Source: Comamonadaceae bacterium UBA2121
GTDB taxonomy: Bacteria > Pseudomonadota > Gammaproteobacteria > Burkholderiales > Burkholderiaceae_C
Length of the DNA: 64,000 nt
Assembly: GCA_002331385.1 (NCBI GenBank)
Contig: DCYB01000008.1
Location: 27,128 to 91,127, forward strand
Reading direction: 5' to 3'
Program-made: the position numbers and the translations under genes
Part shown: in pieces, positions 40,709 through 51,453 of the stretch
Numbering within the stretch: position 1 is the stretch's first letter
Layout: every line of letters starts with the position of its first letter
Notes under the pieces: model-generated
Databases searched by the model: none
Seen by the model: only the letters and a program-made list of their open reading frames with translations
What the model was told of the DNA's origin: nothing

Positions 40709-40969
40709 TCAGGCACCGGCCTGATCGTCCTGGACCAGCTTGTGCAAGGCGTCCACCACGTCCTGGATGGTGCGCACCGATTTGAAGGCTTCCGCATTCA
40801 ATCGCTTGCCGACCAGCGGCTTGAGTTGAACGATCAGATCGACGGCATCGATGCTGTCGATATCCAGATCGTCATACAGCTTCGCGTCGGGCGTGATGCT
40901 CGCCTTGTCGATGCCGAAGTTCTCGTGCAGGATCTGAACGATGCGTTCGAAAATATCTTGTGGGTTCAT
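40709..40969 (-). CDS. apeF: Acyl carrier protein (ApeF)
   Basis: An 86-residue acyl carrier protein. The phosphopantetheine serine is S39 in DDLDIDSIDAVDLI. The start ATG at MNPQDIFERIV gives normal ACP length; upstream residues in the same frame do not resemble an ACP. Two ACPs in tandem are standard in aryl polyene operons; one carries the starter or growing chain. The serine would be modified by the transferase gene at the end of the operon. Confidence 0.9.
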   Translation of the reverse strand: MNPQDIFERIVQILHENFGIDKASITPDAKLYDDLDIDSIDAVDLIVQLKPLVGKRLNAEAFKSVRTIQDVVDALHKLVQDDQAGA

Positions 40970-41073
40970 ATCGAAAAAATCCTGAATGCCAACCACTGCC
41001 ATCCCACTCGCGCCCTTGCTTGCGGGTCGTGACCGGATGGTGGCGGTATGCGCATTCGCCTTCGCTTTCGCTT

Positions 41074-41334
41074 TTACTGCGCCCGCTGCGCCGAAACAAA
41101 ATCGACCAGCGCATTGACGCTGCTGAAATGCTTGCGCGTCTGCTCCGAATCGGCAGACATGCTCACGCCGTATTTTTTTTGCAGCGCCAGCCCCAACTCC
41201 AGCGCATCGATGGAGTCCAGCCCCAGCCCGTCCACAAACAACGGCTGCGTGGAGTCGATGTCCTGCGGAGCGATGTCCTCCAGTGCCAGCGACGCAATGA
41301 TGAGTTCCTTGATTTCCAATTCAAGCTGAGACAC
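41074..41334 (-). CDS. apeE: Acyl carrier protein (ApeE)
   Basis: An 86-residue acyl carrier protein with the serine S41 in LGLDSIDALELGLALQKK. The following helix LGLALQKKYGVSMSADSEQT is the family pattern. Its start overlaps apeD by 14 bases and 104 bases separate it from apeF, the largest gap within the operon; that gap contains no clear terminator. Confidence 0.9.
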   Translation of the reverse strand: MSQLELEIKELIIASLALEDIAPQDIDSTQPLFVDGLGLDSIDALELGLALQKKYGVSMSADSEQTRKHFSSVNALVDFVSAQRAQ

Positions 41335-42097
41335 GTTGGGGTCCTGTGAAAAGATGTTCCGACAGGTAATCCGTTACCTGCCGGGCCGCCAGCGCCTCGC
41401 TGGGCGCGGCGATGCAGAATTCGTCGATGTCGATGTCATCGCGCACTTCAAAAGTGAAGTGCGGTTTGCGCACCGGAACACGCCACCACGGCACGCCCTT
41501 GCGCAACATCGGCAGGCTGGTGTGAATGTGCACGGGCGTGATGTCGACACGCCCCTTCACCGCCACATGTGCAGCACCTCGTTGCAACCTGATGCTGCCT
41601 TGCAGCGGCGTGCGCGTGCCTTCGGGAAAGATGATGAGGTTGTTCCCCTCCGCCAGCGAGCGCGTGCAGTCTTCCACCAGTTGCGCGCCTCCGCTGTTGC
41701 AGATGAAGCCCGCCGCTTTGATCGGGCCGCGCGTGAACGGGTTTTTCAACAGCGCCGCCTTGACGATGCAATCCGCATGGGGAATCAACGACACCAGAAA
41801 CACCACGTCGATGAGCGAAGGATGGTTCGCCAGCACCAACAAACCACGGCGTTGCAGTTTCTCCAATCCGCGTACTTCGTAGGAGATGACGCCCACGCCA
41901 TTCATGAGCGCGACGAACCATTTGAAGCCGTGGTGAATCACCGCCTGCGCGGCCTTCTGTCGGCGCTCGGGGTCACGCGTCACCAGCAGCAGCACCGGAT
42001 AGACCAACAGGCGAATCACCAGACCGCCCAGACCGAAAACGGCAAAACACAAGCCAGTTGCAAAAACCCGCCAATAGCGGTTGAGGCGCTCAAGCAT
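41321..42097 (-). CDS. apeD: 1-acyl-sn-glycerol-3-phosphate acyltransferase-like (ApeD)
   Basis: A 258-residue PlsC-family acyltransferase. The catalytic NHX4D is in LANHPSLIDVVFLVS, the phosphate-binding FPEGTRT is in LIIFPEGTRTPLQGSIR, and an N-terminal transmembrane stretch (FATGLCFAVFGLGGLVIRLL) is seen. It is expected to transfer an acyl group, or to put the polyene on a glycerolipid, during anchoring. The start MLERLNRYW overlaps apeC by eight bases. Confidence 0.87.
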   Translation of the reverse strand: MLERLNRYWRVFATGLCFAVFGLGGLVIRLLVYPVLLLVTRDPERRQKAAQAVIHHGFKWFVALMNGVGVISYEVRGLEKLQRRGLLVLANHPSLIDVVFLVSLIPHADCIVKAALLKNPFTRGPIKAAGFICNSGGAQLVEDCTRSLAEGNNLIIFPEGTRTPLQGSIRLQRGAAHVAVKGRVDITPVHIHTSLPMLRKGVPWWRVPVRKPHFTFEVRDDIDIDEFCIAAPSEALAARQVTDYLSEHLFTGPQRVSA

Positions 42098-42851
42098 CGA
42101 GGCGCTCCCATTGAAAGCTGCGGCCACTCGCCGCGTCGCGATTCACAAGGCCGGACGGCGCAGGATGGAGCAGCAGGCGCAACACGCGCAGGCCGTGCGG
42201 CAATGCCTGGACCGCAGCGCCTTCCACCACTGCATCTGCGTTTTCGGTGCAACGCAGGGCAAAGCCCGGCGAGCCGGCCTCGCGACGGCCCAGCATCACC
42301 GCCCACGCGAAGTCTGCCGCAGGCGATTCGCCCAATGCCGCATAGGCGCCCGGCAGGGGTTCGTCGTAACACACCAGCAGCACGGCGTCCGCGCCATCGC
42401 CCAGCAAACCCATGGCCTCGATGACACCCGCTTCGGGCGCGGCCCCCGAAGACGCGACGCAAATGGCATTGGATGTGATCCCACGCAAAATGGAATGCTG
42501 AGCCCCCAATCCGTTGTGTACGGACAGGCCAAACGCCGTCGGAGACAGCGGCTCATCGGCCGCCTGCGAAGCGAGCAAGGCCATCGATTTATCGGCGTCG
42601 CCATATCGGGAGGCCCACACCATGGGCACATCCGTCAACGCCTCCTGGCGCAGCACATCGTCGGCCACGACCACCGCCATTTTCGCCAGCCGCCCCAATC
42701 TGCGGCGGGCCATGGCGGGAATGGAAGACACATCAAGCTGGAGTTCCCCTTCGGGCAAGGCAGGCACGGCCGACCAGGCAAGCCACTGCGCAGGACTTGC
42801 CACACCCGGAGCAACGGCCGACCACGACCGCACGGAAAACTCCAATTTCAC
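42090..42851 (-). CDS. apeC: Chain-length factor of the beta-ketoacyl synthase (ApeC)
   Basis: A 253-residue Ketoacyl-synt_2 domain protein. It is shorter than a full ketosynthase and lacks the active cysteine: the expected TACSSG reads VASSG in the stretch AICVASSGAAPE. Such proteins pair with the elongating ketosynthase (ApeO) and set chain length. It is the first gene of the 18.6-kb leftward operon. Start is a GTG with GGAGGAG four bases ahead. The ATG one base earlier is out of frame. Confidence 0.87.
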   Translation of the reverse strand: MKLEFSVRSWSAVAPGVASPAQWLAWSAVPALPEGELQLDVSSIPAMARRRLGRLAKMAVVVADDVLRQEALTDVPMVWASRYGDADKSMALLASQAADEPLSPTAFGLSVHNGLGAQHSILRGITSNAICVASSGAAPEAGVIEAMGLLGDGADAVLLVCYDEPLPGAYAALGESPAADFAWAVMLGRREAGSPGFALRCTENADAVVEGAAVQALPHGLRVLRLLLHPAPSGLVNRDAASGRSFQWERLDA

Positions 42852-42966
42852 ATCTCTCCTCCACCGTTTTCATATCTCCGCGAAGGAGAAAACCACCCGA
42901 CAAAGCTTGCGGATCTGACATGACTTTGTAACTTGTCGCGAGCCGGAATTTCCGCTCAGCGATTAT

Positions 42967-42994
42967 GCACGGGGATACACCGCACGGGGATACA
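42967..42994. repeat. Tandem 13-bp repeats upstream of the aryl polyene operon
   Basis: GCACGGGGATACA occurs at 42967-42979 and 42982-42994, period 15. The 287-base gap (42852-43138) between apeC and the next gene holds the operon promoter; no strong -10/-35 pair stands out. The repeats may be a regulator site. Confidence 0.4.
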
Positions 42995-43138
42995 TCCTTC
43001 CATTCGAAACCGATTGCTTACGTACATTTCACATTGATCGTCACAAATCCAATCGACGCGGATCGGATGAAATCAAATAACGGAAGGAGATTGGGAGGTG
43101 GTGATTGGGAGAATATGCACATCAAAGTGCTTGCACAC

Positions 43139-44260
43139 TCATTCTCGATGAGAAAGCGCCTGGATTTTCAGCGCAGCGCGCGTCCAGTCCAGCGCGGGCT
43201 TTTCCACCCAGAACCACGAGAATGCAGCCATGCCCACGGTCGCCACAAGCGACAGCGACAGACATGCCATCAAGGACCAGCCGTTGGCAAGCGACCATTG
43301 CGTCACCGCTTGCTGAATCGGAAAGGCGTAGATGTACACGCCATAGGACAGGTCCGCCTGAGGCCGCAACCATGCCGACACGGACGAGCTCGCGCTGACG
43401 ATGTGGCGACCAGCCCACGCCAGATAAAAAGTCAGGCTCGGAATACCTACCCACAGCGCCAGTTGAATCCATTGCTGCTGAGTGCCCGAGCGCGCCCCTA
43501 TCAGTGCCAGCACTCCCAGCCATCCCCACCCCCAATGATGGCGCACGCGCAGGCGCGCAAAAGCGCTTCCGACGAAGAAATACACACCCAACATGGTGAT
43601 CTGTGCTGGCGACCACGTCTCCAGCAACCACCCCGTCCATCCTGGTCGCGCCGCGGGCCAGCCTTGCGTGGAGCCCGCCCACCAGATCAGCGCCAAGGCA
43701 CCCGCGCACACTGCATACGCCCAGCGATGACGTTGCGCGCGCACCCACGCCATCAGCCCTAGCAAGGCATACATCAACAGTTCATAACGGATGGTCCAGA
43801 GCGATCCGTTGACAGCGCGCGCAAACGGGTTGTGCTCAAAAACGCCCGGTAACACTTGCACCGTGGAAATGCCCGCCATATTGTTGGCCAGATTGAGCCA
43901 GGTGCCCCTGTCGCCCCAGTAGGCAGACAGCGGGACAGTCGTGACCAGCGCCCCGATGACCACGACCGAAAACAGCGTGGAGACGATCAACCCCGGATAG
44001 ATGCGCCCCACCCGTTTGGCCGCGAAATCGAAGGGACCACGACTGCGCTCCCAGCTCTGCGCCACCAGATAGCCGCTGATGAAGAAGAACACATACACCG
44101 CCACGGCGCCAAGGCTGTGGCCTGCAAAAGGAACCGGCAATTCAAGCCTATATAGAAACAGCCCGTGCGACGCCAACACCGCCAGTGCGGCGAGCAATCG
44201 CAGGATGTTGAACTGATTCGGATGCCGGGCGGCCGCCTCACCGGCCATCGTTGCACTCAT
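43139..44260 (-). CDS. Acyltransferase family 3 membrane protein
   Basis: A 373-residue multi-pass membrane acyltransferase (OafA/NodX superfamily). The N-terminal LRLLAALAVLASHG contains the catalytic-type histidine, and the arginine-rich RVGRIYPGL follows the second helix. About ten hydrophobic segments end with the family closing helix. These enzymes O-acetylate surface sugars. It is translated with the preceding VOC gene (TGATG overlap). The direction is the same as that of the aryl polyene operon, but 287 bases separate them and it may act on surface polysaccharide rather than pigment. Confidence 0.85.
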   Translation of the reverse strand: MSATMAGEAAARHPNQFNILRLLAALAVLASHGLFLYRLELPVPFAGHSLGAVAVYVFFFISGYLVAQSWERSRGPFDFAAKRVGRIYPGLIVSTLFSVVVIGALVTTVPLSAYWGDRGTWLNLANNMAGISTVQVLPGVFEHNPFARAVNGSLWTIRYELLMYALLGLMAWVRAQRHRWAYAVCAGALALIWWAGSTQGWPAARPGWTGWLLETWSPAQITMLGVYFFVGSAFARLRVRHHWGWGWLGVLALIGARSGTQQQWIQLALWVGIPSLTFYLAWAGRHIVSASSSVSAWLRPQADLSYGVYIYAFPIQQAVTQWSLANGWSLMACLSLSLVATVGMAAFSWFWVEKPALDWTRAALKIQALSHRE

Positions 44261-44673
44261 CAGTGCTCAAACACCTGTTCCCAGTTAGTGAAGCCTTTGA
44301 CCTCGATGGGGTTGCCGCAGGGGTCGCGAAAGAACATCGTCCATTGCTCGCCAGGCTCGCCCTCGAAGCGCACTTGCGGCGGCAGCACGAACTGCGTGCC
44401 AGCGGCTTTCAGGCGTTCGGCCAGCGCAAGCCAATCCGGCTTGAGCAGAACGAGTCCCAGATGCGGCATGGGCACCATGTGATCGCCAACGCGACCCGTG
44501 TTCGTCACCGGGAAAGGCTCCCCCAGATGCAGCGACAACTGGTGGCCGAAGAAGCTGAAATCCACCCATGTCTCCGTGCTGCGCCCTTCCACGCAACCGA
44601 GAACATCGCGATAGAAACGACGTGCCTGCTCCAGGTCCGTGACGTGATAGGCGAGATGAAAAACACTTTGCAT
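44260..44673 (-). CDS. VOC family protein (glyoxalase/bleomycin-resistance fold)
   Basis: A 137-residue protein with two beta-alpha-beta-beta-beta modules. The first has FHLAYHVTDLEQARRFYRDV with the metal-type histidine; the second has VPMPHLGLVLLKPDW and the glutamate in GNPIEVKGF. Metal-binding His/Glu residues are thus present. The substrate is unknown; family members include dioxygenases and isomerases. It overlaps the acyltransferase start by one base (TGATG), so the two genes form a transcription unit. Confidence 0.85.
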   Translation of the reverse strand: MQSVFHLAYHVTDLEQARRFYRDVLGCVEGRSTETWVDFSFFGHQLSLHLGEPFPVTNTGRVGDHMVPMPHLGLVLLKPDWLALAERLKAAGTQFVLPPQVRFEGEPGEQWTMFFRDPCGNPIEVKGFTNWEQVFEH

Positions 44674-44963
44674 AGTGGCGCGAAAGATAGCACTGATTCG
44701 GGCGGATGCGGCTATCAGCGAGCGCGCAGCAGATATTTTTGCCTACACGCGACACTACAACCATGCCCGAACACTCCTACGCCAGCCTCCGCGACGCGAC
44801 TACCCGGCACCTGTGCCCCGGCACCTAGGATGAACCCTGAAGCCCGTGAGCTTCGTCGTGCAGGTGAGCAGCAAGCGCACCTGCGAATTCTCACCGGCAA
44901 GGCCTGCGACGCAGCCAGCTCTTGGCTTGGTTGCGCGGCCTTTCCACTGGCAAGGAGCATTCC

Positions 44964-45320
44964 ATGAACACGCCCAACACCGTTTCCAGCGTTATCTCTT
45001 CGGACAAAGTCAACGGCACCAATGTCTACAATCCAGCAGGCGAAAAGCTCGGCTCGATTGATTCACTGATGATCGACAAGCTTTCCGGCAAAGTGCGCTA
45101 TGCCGTGATGGAATTTGGCGGTTTTCTCGGCATCGGCACCGATCGTTATCCTCTTCCGTGGGAAACCATGAAGTACGAACCCAATATGGGTGGTTATGTG
45201 GTTTCCCTGTCCAAGGAGCAATTGGACAACGCGCCTCGGTACGCCAACGACACAACACCGGAGTACACCGACGAATATGGTCGTCGCGTATATGACTACT
45301 ACGGCGTGCCGTACTTCTGA
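44964..45320 (+). CDS. PRC-barrel domain protein
   Basis: A 118-residue protein. After a short leader, residues about 15-85 form a PRC-barrel (NGTNVYNPAGEKLGSIDSLM, then KVRYAVMEFGGFLGIG and PLPWETMKYEP). The C-terminal tail is rich in Tyr and Asp (TDEYGRRVYDYYGVPYF). Stand-alone PRC-barrel proteins of Burkholderiales are often stress-induced and may bind the photosynthetic or ribosomal-maturation partners of the fold; no function is fixed here. The start MNTPNTV is preceded by AAGGAG. Confidence 0.88.
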   Translation: MNTPNTVSSVISSDKVNGTNVYNPAGEKLGSIDSLMIDKLSGKVRYAVMEFGGFLGIGTDRYPLPWETMKYEPNMGGYVVSLSKEQLDNAPRYANDTTPEYTDEYGRRVYDYYGVPYF

Positions 45321-45344
45321 TCGCCGCGTGTAGCACCCATGTAA

Positions 45345-45386
45345 AAGCCTCCTGCACAGCCTCCTGTAGAGGCTTTGCGGAGGCTT
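45345..45386. terminator. Nested hairpin after the PRC-barrel gene
   Basis: AAGCCTCC / GGAGGCTT forms an outer stem and AGCCTC / GAGGCT an inner one. There is no T run, so termination is possible but not certain. It also lies between converging genes. Confidence 0.45.
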
Positions 45387-45412
45387 CATGACCTAAAGTT
45401 GACGCCGTTTCG

Positions 45413-45568
45413 TCAGTGCGGCTGCGTGTTGGGAAGTGGCTGTCCCTGCTGACGCTGGTTTGCCTTTGTCTGTTGCTGGGAGTAATTCCGGTCGCTGATG
45501 GGTTGACCCATCTGCAGCGGTACGTAAACCCGATACTGCGAGCCGGGTGGAATCCATAGTTGTTTCAT
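45413..45568 (-). CDS. 51-residue polar small protein
   Basis: A 52-codon frame with a near-perfect ribosome-binding site (AGGAGG, five bases before the ATG). The product starts MKQLWIPPGSQYRVYVPLQM and continues with a Gln/Pro-rich tail (SQQQTKANQRQQGQPLPNTQ). It has no signal peptide, membrane helix or cysteine. No family is recognised. It converges with the PRC-barrel gene. The strong ribosome-binding site argues that it is translated; its composition suggests a disordered partner or regulator. Confidence 0.6.
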   Translation of the reverse strand: MKQLWIPPGSQYRVYVPLQMGQPISDRNYSQQQTKANQRQQGQPLPNTQPH

Positions 45569-45693
45569 GACGACCTCCTGAAGCGAGCGCATACTGCACT
45601 CGCCTCCACTATGGTCACCAGCAAAGATTTGGTCTGTAGGACTGGCCGCTGCTTACATTGTGAATTCTGGCGTGTCTCTCGCTATCGCCCGCA

Positions 45694-46245
45694 TCAGCCG
45701 AGCAATGCCTGCTCCAGCCGCGCAAATTTAGACTCTCCCACCGCCGCCTTGATCTTGGGCGCCAGCGCAAGTAGTTCCTTGTACCCACCCGCCGCCTCCA
45801 CTGCCAGCGTCAATGGCAGACCACGCAATCCGAGAGTGGCGGTCAGCTCCGTCGCGATGCGATAGGCACTCTGGTAACGCTCGCTGGTGCTGCGCTGCGA
45901 AGCCTCCGATGGAATTGCGGCTTCCGCAGCGTCGGCATATGGCAGTTTGGAGATGGATTCAACGGCGTCGGGCAACGCACTGGTGGCAAACGTGGAATGT
46001 GCAGCGCTCAGTGCTGACGCAGGTGCCGAACCTGCGGTTCGCGCAATCAGAGGCTCCAGCAACCCATGACTGATCATGCTCTGCACATCGATCTGGGTAA
46101 TCCCCATGGCAGCAGTGGCCGCCAACACCTGATCGAGCGAGCGTCGGCCATCGAAAAGCAGGAACGCGGATCGCTGACGTGGCGTCAAAACGCCGCGCCG
46201 GTCCTTGAACGCCTCCTGACCCGATTGCGTTTTTACATAGATCAT
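45694..46245 (-). CDS. Unknown 183-residue protein with a winged-helix-like N-terminus
   Basis: Residues about 1-65 (GVLTPRQRSAFLLFDGRRSL, then DQVLAATAAMGITQIDVQSM) look like a compact helix-turn-helix or winged-helix module with the phrase VLTPRQRSAFLLFDGRRS common in Comamonadaceae unknown proteins. A low-complexity Ala/Ser linker follows (about 70-115), and a helical C-terminal domain begins at ERYQSAYRIATELTATLGLR. No function is known. The gene is preceded by a 123-base AT-rich gap (46246-46368). Confidence 0.65.
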   Translation of the reverse strand: MIYVKTQSGQEAFKDRRGVLTPRQRSAFLLFDGRRSLDQVLAATAAMGITQIDVQSMISHGLLEPLIARTAGSAPASALSAAHSTFATSALPDAVESISKLPYADAAEAAIPSEASQRSTSERYQSAYRIATELTATLGLRGLPLTLAVEAAGGYKELLALAPKIKAAVGESKFARLEQALLG

Positions 46246-46368
46246 TTCAACCCCATAACCGCAGTCAATTCAAACGGTACGTAACCATCTCAAATGTTAC
46301 ATAGTTTGTATATCGGGATTCCCCGAATCTGGTGGATTGTTACCAATATGTCGGCTGTGCCGGGCGTG

Positions 46369-48456
46369 TCAAGCGGCGTTCAACGCCGACTTGTCGCGCG
46401 TGAACAAACTTACTACCCAGCACACCACGAGCCCCACAGGAACGCCAAACACGCCCGCAGAAATGGGTTGGATGCCGAACCACAGTCCATCCACCAGCAG
46501 CACGGACGGCACCAGCGCACGCACCGCATCGACCTGGGACAGCAGGTAGTACAGCGTGATCACTAAACCACACACCATGCCGGTCACGGCTCCGGCCCGT
46601 GTGGTGCCACGCCAGAAAATGCCCAGCACCATCGCGGGCACGAAGGCCGATGCCGCAATGGAGAACGACGCAGACACCATGGGCAGGATTTCGGAGGGCT
46701 TGAGCGCCGCCACGAAGGCCGCCGACAGGGCCACCGTCAACAGCGCGAACTTGGTCAGGATCACCCGCTGCTCGGGCGTCGCACGGCGGCGTGATTCGCG
46801 GAAGTACAGGTCACGCACCAGCGCATTGCTGATGGTGAGCAGCAAGCCATCGGCCGTGGACAGCGCGGCTGCCAGTCCCCCCGCAGCGACGAGACCGGAC
46901 ACCACATAAGGCAGGCCCGCAATCTCTGGCGTAGCCAGCATGATCAGGTCGGCGCCAAAGCGCATTTCGCCGAACTGAAGAATGCCATCCTTGTTGATGT
47001 CCTCCACGGACAACAACGCGCTGTCCAGCCGCGACCACTGGGCCATCCAGTTGGGCAGTGCGTCAAAGCTGCTACCGACCAGCGTGTTCATCACCTCGTA
47101 CTTCACCAGCACGGCCATCGCCGGCGCGCTCAGATACAGGAGCGCGATGAAGAACAGCGACCACGCCACGGAAGAACGCGCCGCCGCCACCGAAGGCACG
47201 GTGTAGTAGCGGGTGAGCAAGTGCGGCAAGCCCGCCGTGCCCACCATCAGGCAGAACATCAAGGCAAGAAAATTACGCCGCGAATGCTCGTACGTTTCAC
47301 GCTCCTCGCTGGTGCCTTGGGGATCTCCGGCGAACGGCTGGCTGTGGCGCGGCAGTCCACCGAGCGCACGCGCGCGGTCATAGTTCTCGCGCATCTCGCG
47401 CGACCATTGCTCACGCGCCGCGCTCTCATCGCGCGGCATGTTCACCAGTTCGCGACTGGCGGCAACGATCAGGCCCACGTCCGCATTGTCGGCGCGCAGT
47501 TGCTGGATGCGTTCACGCGCTACTGTGCGCTCGCGCTCAAGCGCCGCAGACACATCGGTCAGGCGCGCTTCATACTCCTTGGCGCGGCGTAGATAGGCCT
47601 GCCGGACTTCGCGCTCGGCGGGCGAGGCCAGCAGCTTTTCCTCCAACTCGCTGATCTTGCGTAGCTGCGCGCCATACTCCATCGTGGCGAGCGGCGTGCC
47701 CAGTTGCTTGTAGGCCATCCAAGAGACGGGAATCAGGAACGCCAGCAGGATCACCACATACTGCGCGACCTGCGTCCAGGTAATCGCGCGCATGCCACCC
47801 AAAAAGGAGCACAGCAGCACGCCGCCGAGTCCCAACATGATGCCGATCTCGAACTGCACGCCCGTGAGGCGCGAAGCAATCAGGCCCACCCCGTAGATCT
47901 GCGCCACCACATAGGTGAACGAACACATGACCGCCGCCAGCGCCGCAATCACGCGCGGCCAGCGACCGCCAAAACGCACCTGGAAAAAATCCGGCACGGT
48001 ATAGAGATTCATCGCGCGCAAGTGCGGCGCGATCAGCATGGCGACCAGACAAAAGCCGCCCGTCCAGCCAAGCAGGTACGCCAGGCCGCCTGCCTGTCCT
48101 GGCAAGCCAGAAAAACCTTGCAGATACAGCGCGCCTGACAGGCTGATGAACGACGCCGCGCTCATCCAGTCCGCCGCCGAGGCCATGCCGTTGTAGATAG
48201 GCGGTATGCGGCGGCCCGCGACGTAATATTCCTCGGGATCGCTGGTGCGCCCATAGACGCCAATGGCCGCATAGGCCATGACCGTCAAAAACAGGAAGAT
48301 CGGGCCAATCCAGTGGCGCGACAACCCTTGCTGCTCGGCCACGGCGAGGGCGCCAATGAAGCCCAGCAGCCCCAGTACGTACAGGGCCAGAATGCGTGCC
48401 AGACGTCGGGAATATGCGCGGCCGTTGCTTCCCGCGCTGCCCGCGCGCTCACTCAT
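46369..48456 (-). CDS. Sodium:solute symporter, ActP/VC_2705-type, large subunit
   Basis: A 695-residue SSS-family symporter with 13-14 helices. The conserved phrases YVAGRRIPPIYNGMASAADW, GFSGLPGQAGGLAYLLGW and STADGLLLTISNALVRDLYF are present. It is longer than ActP because of an insert of about 145 residues (250-395) with charged coiled-coil character. A canonical EF-hand loop follows at 486-497 (DINKDGILQFGE). It is paired with a DUF4212 subunit, whose stop it overlaps by eight bases. The substrate is likely acetate, other short organic acids or a related solute; this is family-based inference. Confidence 0.9.
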   Translation of the reverse strand: MSERAGSAGSNGRAYSRRLARILALYVLGLLGFIGALAVAEQQGLSRHWIGPIFLFLTVMAYAAIGVYGRTSDPEEYYVAGRRIPPIYNGMASAADWMSAASFISLSGALYLQGFSGLPGQAGGLAYLLGWTGGFCLVAMLIAPHLRAMNLYTVPDFFQVRFGGRWPRVIAALAAVMCSFTYVVAQIYGVGLIASRLTGVQFEIGIMLGLGGVLLCSFLGGMRAITWTQVAQYVVILLAFLIPVSWMAYKQLGTPLATMEYGAQLRKISELEEKLLASPAEREVRQAYLRRAKEYEARLTDVSAALERERTVARERIQQLRADNADVGLIVAASRELVNMPRDESAAREQWSREMRENYDRARALGGLPRHSQPFAGDPQGTSEERETYEHSRRNFLALMFCLMVGTAGLPHLLTRYYTVPSVAAARSSVAWSLFFIALLYLSAPAMAVLVKYEVMNTLVGSSFDALPNWMAQWSRLDSALLSVEDINKDGILQFGEMRFGADLIMLATPEIAGLPYVVSGLVAAGGLAAALSTADGLLLTISNALVRDLYFRESRRRATPEQRVILTKFALLTVALSAAFVAALKPSEILPMVSASFSIAASAFVPAMVLGIFWRGTTRAGAVTGMVCGLVITLYYLLSQVDAVRALVPSVLLVDGLWFGIQPISAGVFGVPVGLVVCWVVSLFTRDKSALNAA

Positions 48457-48757
48457 CGCCCGAAGCGGCAGCGCGAAGCTCGTGCAATTCGTCCTGTCGC
48501 TCGAAGTGGTTCATGGCCGCACAGTAAACCCAGACGATCACGATGAACATCAGGACTGCCCCTTGTGCCGCCATCCAGTAGCCGAATTGCCACTGGCCGA
48601 ATCCCCACGTCAGGTCACGAACAAACCAGCACACGCCGAACGTCCCCAGCGCCCAGACCAGCAGCAAGCCGGCCTTGAGCCACAGGTGACGCGCGTCGTG
48701 CATGTCCGGTGGAAACGGGGTGCCCACATGCGCATCACTTTCGGATTGCGGAAGCAT
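48449..48757 (-). CDS. DUF4212 small subunit of the sodium symporter
   Basis: A 102-residue membrane protein with two hydrophobic helices (GLLLVWALGTFGVCWFVRDL; then a segment around WMAAQGAVLMFIVIVWVYC). This is the DUF4212/TIGR03647 pattern that is always next to VC_2705-type symporters. It is first in the operon and overlaps the large subunit by eight bases. It probably stabilises the transporter. Confidence 0.9.
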   Translation of the reverse strand: MLPQSESDAHVGTPFPPDMHDARHLWLKAGLLLVWALGTFGVCWFVRDLTWGFGQWQFGYWMAAQGAVLMFIVIVWVYCAAMNHFERQDELHELRAAASGDE

Positions 48758-48789
48758 GTGGGCCGTCTCCAGTCGGTTGACGCGCGCCT

Positions 48790-51180
<2,391 letters not shown>

Positions 51181-51453
51181 GGGGAAGCTCCAGAGTTTAA
51201 AAACCGGTGCAGGCCTGCTGCGCTCGAAGGCATGAAACCGCCCGAGCACGCAATGCCCAACCCCATGCCGCAACGCACAGCGCTTTGATGTTCTGATAGT
51301 CGGAAGCCGATGAACATGGGGGTGAAAGAAGGGAGATTGGGAGACATTGTATGACCACACACAAGTACATGCAGGTTTCCCACCCTCTTCCCATCTCCAT
51401 GGGCTGGCTTTGCCGCGGCTTATACTCAAAACGAACACACAGTAGTAGCCGCC

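Noticed and set aside
25973..42851. Primary fatty-acid synthesis or a polyunsaturated fatty acid cluster
   Set aside because: The ApeC chain-length factor, LolA-like carrier, MMPL exporter, DUF3261 lipoprotein and ammonia-lyase together mark an aryl polyene pathway.
42967..42994. Possible CRISPR repeats
   Set aside because: Only two 13-bp units with 2-base spacing and no cas genes nearby; more like a regulatory repeat.
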